From positions 113,687,120 to 113,751,119 of the forward strand of contig NC_039362.1 in assembly GCF_003573695.1 (NCBI RefSeq): DNA of 64,000 nt. The letters run 5' to 3'. A model generated the notes under the pieces. That model made no database searches, was not told the DNA's origin, and was given only the letters and a program-made list of their open reading frames with translations. The position numbers and the translations under genes are program-made. Below, piece after piece: positions 11,949 to 20,612 of this stretch; the stretch's first letter is position 1, and each line of letters begins with the position of its first letter. The DNA is from Papaver somniferum (lineage: Eukaryota; Streptophyta; Magnoliopsida; Ranunculales; Papaveraceae).

Positions 11949-12076
11949 GCTAATAGGGGTACCAAATTAAGTGGGGTGTATCAAAACTATAATAAGACAA
12001 AACAGATTTTCATATATGACAAAATTTTTTTTACCTTGCTTGGTACACCCCTGCTAATCCTGGCACCCCCATTAGC
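11949..12076. mobile_element. Small MITE (about 128 bp) in LINE
   Basis: Ends GCTAATAGGGGTACC and GGCACCCCCATTAGC are imperfect inverted repeats. The inner parts (GTGGGGTGTA near the left, TACACCCCTGC near the right) extend the pairing to about 30 bp. It lies between the zinc-knuckle and RNase H parts of the LINE, at a place where the other LINE copy has no such sequence. The exact ends are uncertain because the flanking bases also pair. A TA duplication (Tc1/mariner-like) or a TAA/TTA one (Harbinger-like) is possible. Confidence 0.55.
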
Positions 12077-12099
12077 AGCCTTGGTTTTTCGGAACGCTC

Positions 12100-12575
12100 C
12101 GAACAGGCATGGACTGCTGTTATGTTGTGATGGTGCGGCTAGAGGTAACCCAGGTATAGCTTGGTGCGGGGGTAATCGCTATGGACAGTGAGGCCAATGT
12201 TCTTGGTGCGATGAGTATAGGTTTGGAGGTGACTACAAACTATTTGGCTGAGATTTACGGTATTATTGTGGGGTTGGAATGGGCTGTTAAATGGGGGATG
12301 GATCGTGTTTGTATCAGGTCAGACTCTATGAGTGCAGTTCAATCTTTCTCTTTATTCAAGATTCCTTGGTTTACAAGGCAGTGGTGGAAGGCGATCAGAA
12401 ATATTTATACTTATATTCTATTTGAGCATACTTTTCGTGAGGCTAATTTTGCAGCCGATACAATGGCTAAAAGAGGGTGTTTATTACCGAATGAGGAGGG
12501 GATGAATTATGAGGAAAGACCTCCTTTTTTGAATCATGTGGAATATCCAAATGTATCTTATTTTCTGTTTAATTA
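12100..12575 (+). pseudogene. LINE RNase H domain, frameshifted
   Basis: CCDGAARGNPGIA (first catalytic Asp), LAEIYGIIVGLEWA (Glu), CIRSDSMSAV (Asp) and FREANFAADTMAKRG (last Asp region) mark an RVT_3-type RNase H like those at the 3' end of plant L1 elements. A frameshift near 12170 separates the first motif from the rest. In a live element the enzyme would remove RNA from the RNA/DNA hybrid. Here it is a relic. Confidence 0.75.
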
Positions 12576-12580
12576 GGTTG

Positions 12581-12763
12581 TCTTATGATATAGAAGCCAG
12601 AATAAGAAACACAAAGTAGAGAGGAAGAAGGAGAGAGAAATCTTATTCATGTATATATGTTTACAAAGGTCTGGGACTCTATTTATAGAGTTTACATACT
12701 TGGTGCCCAAGTAATGGGTCACGTTAAAGTGGGCATCTACCTAATAAACTTCCATTTATAACA
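12581..12763 (-). repeat. Copia 3' LTR
   Basis: About 183 bp, nearly the same as 23243-23427 (shared TCTTATGATATAGAAG, GGAAGAAGGAGAGA and GGGCATCTACCTAATAAA). On the minus strand it begins TGTTATAAATGG. Confidence 0.8.
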
Positions 12764-12799
12764 CTCCCCCTAGATGACCACTGTATCTAAGCAATATTG

Positions 12800-13012
12800 C
12801 CTCATTAAAACCTTATCAGGAAAATCCGAAGGGACAAAACCTGACTGAAGGGAAGAGAGTACAATTATTAGAAAACTTAGAACAGAGTTGGACATGCATA
12901 TGTTACCTCGTTAAAAACTTGACAAGGAAACCCCATTGGGACAAAACCTTGACGAAGGAAAAAGAGTACAACGTGATAGTCCAGTAAAATACCTTTTACT
13001 ATGATGCTCCCC
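12800..13012 (-). repeat. Copia 3' region repeats (GCCTCRTTAAAACC type)
   Basis: Two imperfect copies about 96 bp apart of GCCTCATTAAAACCTT, then AGGAAAA and GAAGGAAAAAGAGTACA. The motif is typical of the 3' untranslated region of several plant copia elements. A second pair lies at 20425-20610. Confidence 0.6.
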
Positions 13013-13019
13013 CTGATAA

Positions 13020-13151
13020 GTACTTCAGTTAAATCTTGGGTTGCAAATCTTCGAGTTGGGCCAATTTCGATATACGAATTTCTTGAATGCCGGAGATAGT
13101 AATGCTTTCGTGAGAATTTTTCCAGTTAATGAAGTCTTCTTTTGTGTTAGT
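13020..13151 (-). pseudogene. Copia pol end (after RNase H), part 1
   Basis: On the minus strand the peptide ILTKALLSPAFKKFVYRN matches the end of plant copia Pol (pattern L-FTKALPT-TFEKLV). The remainder continues across the nested element at 20139-20310. It is interrupted by the TTAGT insertion and other lesions. Confidence 0.5.
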
Positions 13152-14857
13152 TGATAAGCATATAAATGCTACATTTTATACCCATATTTATATTAGCTAG
13201 GATACAATATTTTAGTTACTAATACTATTTTAGTGCTTTTGTAGAAAGTACAAGTGAATTCGATCATCCAGCGAATAAACAGCAAAATGTGAGACTTAAT
13301 GGTGTTTGCAACGAAAATAGCAAAATGTGGTTAGCCTGGTACTTCCATATATCAGCAACCACAATGATGAAATATGATGGCCTGGTATTTCTATATATCA
13401 GCAGCACTTATTATGCTGGCCTGGTATTTCCATGTATCAGCAGCTTATTATGCTGGCCTGGTATTTCTATATATCAACAGCACTTACTATGCTGGCCTGG
13501 TATTTCTATATTAACATCACTTATTATGCTGGCCTGGTATCTCCATATATCAGCAGCACTTATTATGCTGGCCTGGTATTTCTATATATCAGCAGCACTT
13601 ATTATGCTGGCCTGGTATTTCCATGTATCAGCAGCCCGGTTGGCCTGGTATTGGCAACCACAATGGTGAAATGGGTTGGCCTGGTATTTCCATATATCAG
13701 CAACCACAATGACAAAAAATGACAAAATGTAGCTAGCCTGGTATCTCCATATATATCAGCAGCATAAAATTGTTTCAGAGGCGAGGCAGAAACGCAACAA
13801 AGGAATTGAAATCAAAGTGGGGTTGGCGCATGGAAACTGAAAATGAGAACTATTTTATCTTTCTTACTTTATTACAAATATATTCCACCAAGAAAGATAA
13901 TTTATTTGTCATGTGAAGAATTAATTGAGGAATATTTACACGTGACTATTTTGGAAATAAAATAACTCTTTCTTCATTTGGGAGATTTTGGAAATAAGGG
14001 GAGTTTATTATTTCATTGGAAGAACGAGGTGGCAATACTATTTGGGGAAAGATACTGATGACGACATCAACTTGCATGCAAGATATTTCATAGAATAATT
14101 TATTTTGATACTTTGATTAATGAAATAAAAGAAAAGGAAGGTGTATAAGAAGGTGGGTGACTATTTGAGAAAGGGGGAAGCCGGCCACAGTGCCGCAACA
14201 AAGGAAGGGTTTTGAAGTTTTGTTTTCGATTCTTCATTTTTCATTAGCTTGAGTTTAATTTTAATATGTGTATGGCTTTTGAGAAAGCCATTTCTAGCTA
14301 GTGTTATGTTAGGGTTTAGGTAGAAACCAATAAATTGTGTAAACTCTATATTTATATGCTCAATAATGATTTGAATGACTAGTAGTTTTTTCTTCACAAA
14401 GCTTGATGTTTAATCGTTTATGTGATTTTCTTGATTATTTATGCTTTTGAATTGATATTTCGTGCTTCGTTTAAATCCCTAGACGTGGTATGCAAGGATT
14501 GATAGGTAATGCTTTAGAATCACTACGCATGAAGCGAAGGAAACTATAGCGGAGAAACATTATTTGAAAACGCATGGAATATATTCTTAAAGATTAGTAG
14601 AGTTTGGTAATCAATTGGTGGAAACCAAAAATCCTAATAACCCATTTCCATTTTTTTTATTGTTAGAATTATTATTACTTGATTTTGTTTCGAGTTTCTG
14701 AAAAATATTAAAACATTGTTAATTCGATTATTCAATTCTTGGTATTAGTTAGTAGAAGTATTTTCACACTCCTCGTGGGAACGACCTGTACTTGCCATTG
14801 TCTACGAGTTATACGCTGTGCACTTGCAATATTTATTGTAGGTTTCCAAGCTTATCA
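13152..14857 (+). repeat. LTR1 of tandem element
   Basis: 1706 bp, TGATA...TATCA, with a 39-bp minisatellite near its 5' end. Shares with LTR3 an 18-bp segment missing from LTR2. Confidence 0.88.
13328..13762 (+). repeat. 39-bp minisatellite in LTR1
   Basis: About eleven GCCTGGTA-marked units. The full unit reads GCTGGCCTGGTATTTCTATA, then TATCAGCAGCACTTATTAT. Because 39 is a multiple of three, several frames stay open and encode YYAGLVFLYISST-like repeats. These frames are a by-product of the period and I do not call them genes. Confidence 0.9.
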
Positions 14858-14861
14858 AGTT

Positions 14862-14881
14862 TTTGGCGCCGCTACCGGGGA
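14862..14881 (+). promoter_or_regulatory. Primer-binding site, internal 1
   Basis: TTTGGCGCCGCTACCGGGGA lies a few bases after the LTR1 end. This is the type of minus-strand primer site seen in plant Athila/Tat elements. Confidence 0.7.
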
Positions 14882-15023
14882 GTGGTTGCAAAATACTCTA
14901 TGACTGATATCTTTTTGTACATAATTTTATTTTGTTTTTCTTATAGATTTTTTTTGTTCTTTTTACGCATTTTATTTGATTTTTTTGGGTACCTTAGCCC
15001 GAAGTGTTGTGGGCGAAAAGAAA

Positions 15024-15523
15024 GTATGCACTCGCAAGCCTTTTGCAAGAGTCACTCGGAAGATCCATTAGAGGTTTGCTTAGATCATTTTGGATATGGT
15101 CTTGATGATGATAATGTTATTTGTGAAGTCAATGCTTTGTTAGATTCCACACCGCTGCTAGACACTAATAAATGGAAGCCCATCCTAGAACCTTTAATTC
15201 TTCCCGAGTTTCGACTAGTTCCATTAGTTGAGAAATCTCTGACCTTGACCCTTAATAATGAAACCATTGTAGATGATAATGGGCCAATTTGTCACGATAT
15301 CATTGTTCCGTTGAGCACTTGTTTCTCAGATCGTGATTTTCTAAAAGCTTATGTGAATGTTCCGTATAAGACTGAGTTTAGTTTTTGCTCTCTGGGTACT
15401 AATCATCATTGCTGTAGGATCATATTTTCATCAAAACTAATTAGTTGGGTTGATCCCCAACTTTTCAGACTGTATATATATGATTCGCAGCGTACTTTGG
15501 GGTACCAGCCTCATCTTATTTGA
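15024..15523 (+). CDS. Conserved short ORF of internal 1, gypsy-like relic
   Basis: From Met at 15024 the frame gives about 165 residues. It contains LEVCLDHFGYGLDDD, LDSTPLLDTNKWKPILEPL, LVPLVEKSLTLTL and ISWVDPQLFRLYIYD. The first half resembles the linker between protease and RT in Athila-type Pol (pattern DPLE-CL...LD...P-L-LKPLP), which I infer from pattern only. No catalytic motif is present. The same frame recurs in internal 2, where a TGA breaks it, and WVDPQ-FRL also occurs at about 61.94 kb in the second TGATA element. It may be a relic or a short product kept by the non-autonomous family. The frame stays open upstream to 14792, but that part looks like chance. Confidence 0.45.
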
Positions 15524-15765
15524 GAACGTGCTACTGAAAGCAGGGAAACAAATACATTTCGCTTCATGGGAGTCTACTCTATCTCTTTTTTTTTTTGTTA
15601 CATTTCCCATCTTAATTTTTACGTTGGATGACTCAGTTACATTTTGGACAATGTAATGTTTAAGTGTGTGGGAGTGGGTTATTATCCATATTTTTGCAAA
15701 AAAAAAAAAAAGGAAAAAAAATCAATTGCATAATATCTCTGTTTTTCTCGAGGACTAGCAAAATA

Positions 15766-15780
15766 TAAGTGTGGGGGTGT
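15766..15780 (+). promoter_or_regulatory. Polypurine tract before LTR2
   Basis: AAGTGTGGGGGTGT directly precedes TGATA of LTR2, the expected place for the plus-strand primer. Confidence 0.65.
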
Positions 15781-17468
15781 TGATAAGCATATAAATGCTA
15801 CATTTTATACCCATATTTATATTAGCTAGGATACAATATTTTAGTGCTTTTGTAGAAAGTACAAGTGAATTCGATCATCCAGCGAATAAACAGCAAAGTG
15901 TGAGACTTAATGGTGTTTGCGGCGAAAATGGAAAAATGTGGTTGGCCTGGTACTTCCATATATCATCAACCACAATGATGAAATATGCCCGCCTGGTATT
16001 TCTATATATCATCAACACTTATTATGCTGGCCTGGTATTTCCATGTATCAGCATCTTATTATGCTGGCCTGGTATTTCTATATATCAGCATCACTTACTA
16101 TGCTGGCCTGGTATTTCTATATCAGCAGAACTTATTATGCGGGCCTGGTATCTCCATATAGAAGCAACACTTATTATGCTGGCCTGGTATTTCTATATAT
16201 CAGCAGCACTTATTATGCTGGCCTGGTATTTCCATGTATCAGCAGCCGGGTTGGCCTGGTATTAGCAACCACAATGGTGAAATGGGTTGGCCTGGTATTT
16301 CCATATATCAGCAACCACAATGACAAAAAATGACAAAATGTAGCTGGCCTGGTATCTCCATATATATCAGCAGCATAAAATTGTTTCAGAGGCGAGGCAG
16401 AAACGCAGCAAAGGAATTGAAATCAAAGTGGGGTTGGCGCATGGAAACTGAAAATGAGAACTATTTTATCTTTCTTACTTTATTACAAATATATTCCACC
16501 AAGAAAGATAATTTATTTGTCATGTGAAGAATTAATTGAGGAATATTTACACGTGACTATTTTGGAAATAAAATAACTCTTTCTTCATTTGGGAGATTTT
16601 GGAAATAAGGGGAGTTTATTATTTCATTGGAAGAACGAGGTGGCAATACTATTTGGGGAAATATACTGATGACGACATCAACTTGCATGCAAGATATTTC
16701 ATAGAATAATTTATTTTGATACTTTGATTAATGAAATAAAAGAAAAGGAAGGTGTATAAGAAGGTGGGTGACTATTTGAGAAAGGGGGAAGCCGGCCACA
16801 GTGCCGCAACGAAGGAAGGGTTTTGAAGTTTTGTTTTCGATTCTTCATTTTTCATTAGTTAGAGTTTAATTTTAATATGTTTATGGCTTTTGAGAAAGCC
16901 ATTTCTAGCTAGTGTTATGTTAGGGTTTAGGTAGAAACCAATAAATTGTGTAAACTCTATATTTATATGCTCAATAATGATTTGAATGAATAGTAGTTTT
17001 TTCTTCACAAAGCTTGATGTTTAATCGTTTATGTGATTTTCTTGATTATTTATGCTTTTGGATTGATATTTCGTGCTTCGATTAAATCTCTAGACATATT
17101 ATGCAAGGATTGATAGGTAATGCTTTAGAATCACTACCCATGAAGCGAAGGAAACTATAGCAGAGAAACAGTATTTGAAAACGCATGGAATATATTCTTA
17201 AAGATTAGTAGAGTTTGGTAATTAATTGGTGGAAACCGAAAATCCTAATAACCCATTTCCATTTTTTTTATTGTTAGAATTATTATTACTTGATTTTGTT
17301 TCGAGTTTCTTAAAATTATTAAAACATTATTAATTCGATTATTCAATTCTTGGTATTAGTTAGTAGAAGTATTTTCACACTCCTCGTGGGAACGACCTGT
17401 ACTGGCCATTGTCTACGAGTTGGACGCTGTGCACTTGCAGTATTTATTGTAGGTTTCCGAGCCTATCA
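15781..17468 (+). repeat. LTR2 (middle LTR) of tandem element
   Basis: 1688 bp. Lacks the 18 bp TTACTAATACTATTTTAG that LTR1 and LTR3 have after ATTTTAG. Otherwise collinear, with its own minisatellite. Confidence 0.88.
15940..16379 (+). repeat. 39-bp minisatellite in LTR2
   Basis: Same unit and order as in LTR1, with scattered substitutions. Confidence 0.9.
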
Positions 17469-17473
17469 AGTTT

Positions 17474-17493
17474 TTGGCACCGCTACCGGGGAG
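17474..17493 (+). promoter_or_regulatory. Primer-binding site, internal 2
   Basis: TTGGCACCGCTACCGGGGAG, one base different from internal 1 (GGCACC for GGCGCC), directly after LTR2. Confidence 0.65.
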
Positions 17494-17636
17494 TGGTTGA
17501 AAAATACTCTCTGACTGATATATTTTTGTACATAATTTTATTTTGTTTTTCTTTTAGATTTTTTTTGTTCTTTTTACGCATTTTATTTGATTTTTTTTAG
17601 GTACCTTAGCCTGAAGTGTTGTGGGCGAAAAGAAAG

Positions 17637-18135
17637 TATGCACTTGCAAGCCTTTTGCAAGAGCCACTCGGAAGATCCATTAGAGGTTTGCTGAACTCAT
17701 TTTGGATATGGTTTTGATGATGATAGTGTTATTTGTGAAGTCAATGCTTTGTTAGATTCCACACCACTGCTAGACACTAATAAATGGAAGCCCATCCTAG
17801 AACCTTTAATTCTTCCCGAGTTTCGACTAGTTCCATTAGTTGAGAAAGCTCTGACCTTGACCCTTAATAATGAAACCATTGTAGATGATAATGAGCCAAT
17901 TTTTCACGATATCATTGTTCTGTTGAGCATTTGTTTCTCAGATCGTGATTTTCTAAAAACTTATGTGAATGTTCCGTATAAGACTGAGTTCAGTTTTTGC
18001 TCTCTGGGTACTAATCATCATTGCTGCAGGATCATCTTTTCATCAAAACTAATTAGTTGGGTTGATCCCCAACTTTTCAGACTGTATATATATGATTTGC
18101 AGCGTACTTTTGGGTACCAACCTCATCTTGTTTGA
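17637..18135 (+). pseudogene. Internal ORF copy 2, broken by TGA
   Basis: Same frame as 15024-15523. It begins near ATGCACTTGCAAGCC (17637), has an in-frame TGA in GTTTGCTGA near 17690, then is open from 17749 with LDTNKWKPILEPL, VEKALTLTLN and ISWVDPQLFRLYIYD. A handful of amino-acid changes separate the two copies. No function recognised. Confidence 0.45.
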
Positions 18136-18276
18136 GAACGTGCTACTCAAAGCAGGGAAACAAATACATTTCGCTTCATGGGAGTCAACCCATCAGATTT
18201 GTTCCCTCTACTCTATCTCTTTTTTTTTTTTTTTTTATTGTTGCATTTCCCATCTTAATTTTTACGTTGGATGACT

Positions 18277-18428
18277 CAGTTACATTGAGGACAATGTAAT
18301 GTTTAAGTGTGGGGGAGTGGGTTATTATCCATATTTTTGCAAAAAGAAAAAAAGAAAAAAAAGGAAAAATCAATTGCATAATATCTCTGTTTTGCTCGAG
18401 GACTAGCAAAATATAAGTGTGGGGGTGT
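18277..18428 (+). promoter_or_regulatory. Conserved 3' internal block and polypurine tract
   Basis: ACATTGAGGACAATGTAATG, then AAGTGTGGGGG, A-rich spacer, CTCGAGGACTAGCAAAATAT and AAGTGTGGGGGTGT just before LTR3. The same series ends internal 1 and, in altered form, the element ending at 62504. Known as a conserved region before the 3' LTR of Athila/Tat elements. Confidence 0.6.
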
Positions 18429-20133
18429 TGATAAGCATATAAATGCTACATTTTATACCCATATTTATATTAGCTAGGATACAATATTTTAGTTACTAAT
18501 ACTATTTTAATGCTTTTGTACAAAGTACAAGTGAATTCGATCATCCAGCGAATAAACAGCAAAATGTGAGACTTAATGGTGTTTGCGACGAAAATGGCAA
18601 AATGTGGTTGGCCTGGTACTTCCATATATCAACAACCACAATGATGAAATATGCCGGCCTGGTATTTCTATATATTAGCAACACTTATTATGTTGGCCTG
18701 GTATTTCCATGTATCAACATCTTATTATGCTGGCCTGGTATTTCTATATATCAGCATCACTTACTATGCTGGCCTGGTATTTCTATATCAGCAACACTTA
18801 TTATGCTAGCCTGGTATCTCCATATATCAGCAACACTTATTATGCTGGCCTGGTATTTTTATATATCAACAACACTTATTATGCTGGCCTGGTATTTCCA
18901 TGTATCAGCAGCCGGGTTGGCCTGGTATTAGCAACCACAATGGTGAAATGGGTTGGCTTGGTATTTCCATATATCAGCAACCACAATGACATAAAATGAC
19001 AAAATGTAGCTGGCCTGATATCTCCATATATATCAGCACCATAAAATTGTTTCAGAGGCGAGGCAGAAACGCAACAAAGGAATTGAAATCAAAGTGGGGT
19101 TGGCGCATGGAAACTGAAAATGAGAACTATTTTATCTTTCTTACTTTATTACAAATATATTCCACCAAGAAAGATAATTTATTTGTCATGTGAAGAATTA
19201 ATTGAGGAATATTTACACGTGACTATTTTGGAAATAAAATAACTATTTCTTCATTTGGGAGATTTTGGAAATAAGGGGAGTTTATTATTTCATTGGAAGA
19301 ACGAGATGGCAATACTATTTGGGAAAAGATACTGATGTCGACATCAACTTGCATGCAAGATATTTCATAGAATAATTTATTTTGATACTTTGATTAATGA
19401 AATAAAAGAAAAGGAAGGTGTATAAGAAGGTGGGTGACTATTTGAGAAAGGGGGAAGCCGGCCACAGTGCCGCAACGAAGGAAGGGTTTTGAAGTTTTTT
19501 TTTCGATTCTTCATTTTTCATTAGCTAGAGTTTAATTTTAATATGTTTATGGCTTTTGAGAAAGCCATTTCTAGCTAGTGTTATGTTAGGGTTTAGGTAG
19601 AAACCAATAAATTGTGTAAACTCTATATTTATATGCTCAATAATGATTTGAATGACTAGTAGTTTTTTCTTCACAAAGCTTGATGTTTAATCGTTTATGT
19701 GATTTTCTTGATTATTTATGCTTTTGAATTGATATTTCGTGGTTCGGTTAAATCCCTAGACGTGGTATGTAAGGATTGATAGGTAATGCTTTAGAATCAC
19801 TACCCATGAAGCGAAGGAAACTATAGCGGAGAAACAGTATTTGAAAACGCATGGAATATATTCTTAAAGATTAATAGAGTTTGGTAATTAATTGATGGAA
19901 ACCGAAAATCCTAATAACCCATTTCCATTTTTTTATTGTTAGAATTATTATTACTTGATTTTGTTTCGAGTTTCTGAAAATTATTAAAACATTATTAATT
20001 CGATTATTCAATTCTTGGTATTAGTTAGTAGAAGTATTTTCACACTCCTCGTGGGAACGACCTGTACTTTCCATTGTCTACGAGTTAGACGCTGTGCACT
20101 TGCAGTATTTATTGTAGGTTTCTGAGGCTATCA
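18429..20133 (+). repeat. LTR3 of tandem element
   Basis: 1705 bp, ending GAGGCTATCA, then the TSD TTAGT. Confidence 0.88.
18606..19045 (+). repeat. 39-bp minisatellite in LTR3
   Basis: Third copy of the array, same unit layout as in LTR1 and LTR2. Confidence 0.9.
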
Positions 20134-20138
20134 TTAGT

Positions 20139-20310
20139 CTTCTAACAGTAGTGTTCTCGAGTCTTCACGTTTCTTTAAATACATTGAGGACTTGCTTCTT
20201 GGATTGCTAATTTCTTGGAGGTGATTTGCAGAAATAGTTGATGTAGTTTCTTCAACAAAGTGCCAAGATATGAATACCTTATCATACGTGAACAAAAATC
20301 GTATTTGTTA
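20139..20310 (-). pseudogene. Copia RNase H end, part 2
   Basis: On the minus strand FISWHFVEETTSTISANHLQ matches the copia RNase H signature (ISW-S-KQ--ATSS-HAE). It runs toward the point where the tandem element entered, and the Pol tail resumes at 13151. It therefore belongs to the minus-strand copia. Much of the intervening sequence seems deleted. Not functional. Confidence 0.5.
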
Positions 20311-20396
20311 GAAGGAAATCCAAATTCTTAGGAGATGATTAAGTTGATTTGGTTTAGTCAAATATGGGCATCCACTAAACAACCAAAATATATACA
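20306..20396 (-). repeat. Possible LTR end of a second copia element
   Basis: On the minus strand AAGGGGGATT is followed by TGTATATATTTTGG..., ending TTCTAACA (TG...CA, about 91 bp). It resembles the purine tract and LTR start of the outer copia, including GGGCATC. The partner LTR and a target duplication were not found, so this is tentative. Confidence 0.35.
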
Positions 20397-20424
20397 AATC
20401 CCCCTTGGATGACCATCATGTTGA

Positions 20425-20612
20425 ATTCAATTGCCTCACTAAAACCTTGCCAATAAAACCCATTGGGAAAAAAATTTGGACGAAGGAAAAAGAGCATAAT
20501 TATCAACATTTTGAAAGAAATTAAACGTCAACGAGAGGTTGCCTCGTTAAAGTCTTGTCAGGAAAACCACATGGGAAAAAATCTGGAACGAAGGAAAAAG
20601 AGTACAACTTTT
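20425..20612 (-). repeat. Second pair of copia 3' region repeats
   Basis: Two copies, about 108 bp apart, of the GCCTCACTAAAACC...GAAGGAAAAAGAG motif seen at 12800-13012. They suggest a second copia 3' end inside the first. Confidence 0.5.

Larger units (their letters stand above)
10130..12575 (+). mobile_element. LINE (L1-type) 3' part, interrupted twice
   Basis: The translated pieces parallel the LINE at 56.9-61.9 kb in order. A post-RT segment starts near 10180 (STILPGVKW; the other copy has SSILPGIKL) and includes FPTPLGG. Next come a zinc-knuckle segment (SLAARNWKLLTGAC, then CCLFNADEESLEHLLWSC after the solo LTR), YAAAKGRSRMVKDL, and RNase H. The RT itself is missing, so the copy is 5'-truncated near 10.13 kb. 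It is split by the LTR at 10667-11513 and the MITE at 11949-12076, and its 3' untranslated part appears cut by the copia at 12581. Frameshifts near 10555 and 12170 make it non-coding. Confidence 0.8.
13152..20133 (+). mobile_element. Three-LTR tandem gypsy-like element, TSD TTAGT
   Basis: Structure is LTR1 (13152-14857), internal 1 (14858-15780), LTR2 (15781-17468), internal 2 (17469-18428), LTR3 (18429-20133). Each LTR starts TGATAAGCATATAAATG and ends in TATCA. The whole is flanked by TTAGT at 13147-13151 and 20134-20138. Each internal part starts with a TTGGCGCCGCTACCGGGG-type primer site (one base differs in internal 2) and ends with an AAGTGTGGGGGTGT polypurine tract. Such primer and purine sites, and the ACATTGAGGACAATGTA motif before the LTR, are known from Athila/Tat-type gypsy elements. 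There is no gag-pol, only a short conserved frame, so it is non-autonomous. Confidence 0.9.

Noticed and set aside
13289..13722. Overlapping ORFs encoding AGLVFLYISS-type repeat peptides (also at 15795-16333 and 18566-18999)
   Set aside because: They arise from a 39-bp minisatellite whose period is a multiple of three; open in several frames at once, no other coding sign.
13328..19045. CRISPR-like regular repeats
   Set aside because: Units are contiguous 39-bp minisatellite repeats without unique spacers, inside plant LTRs.
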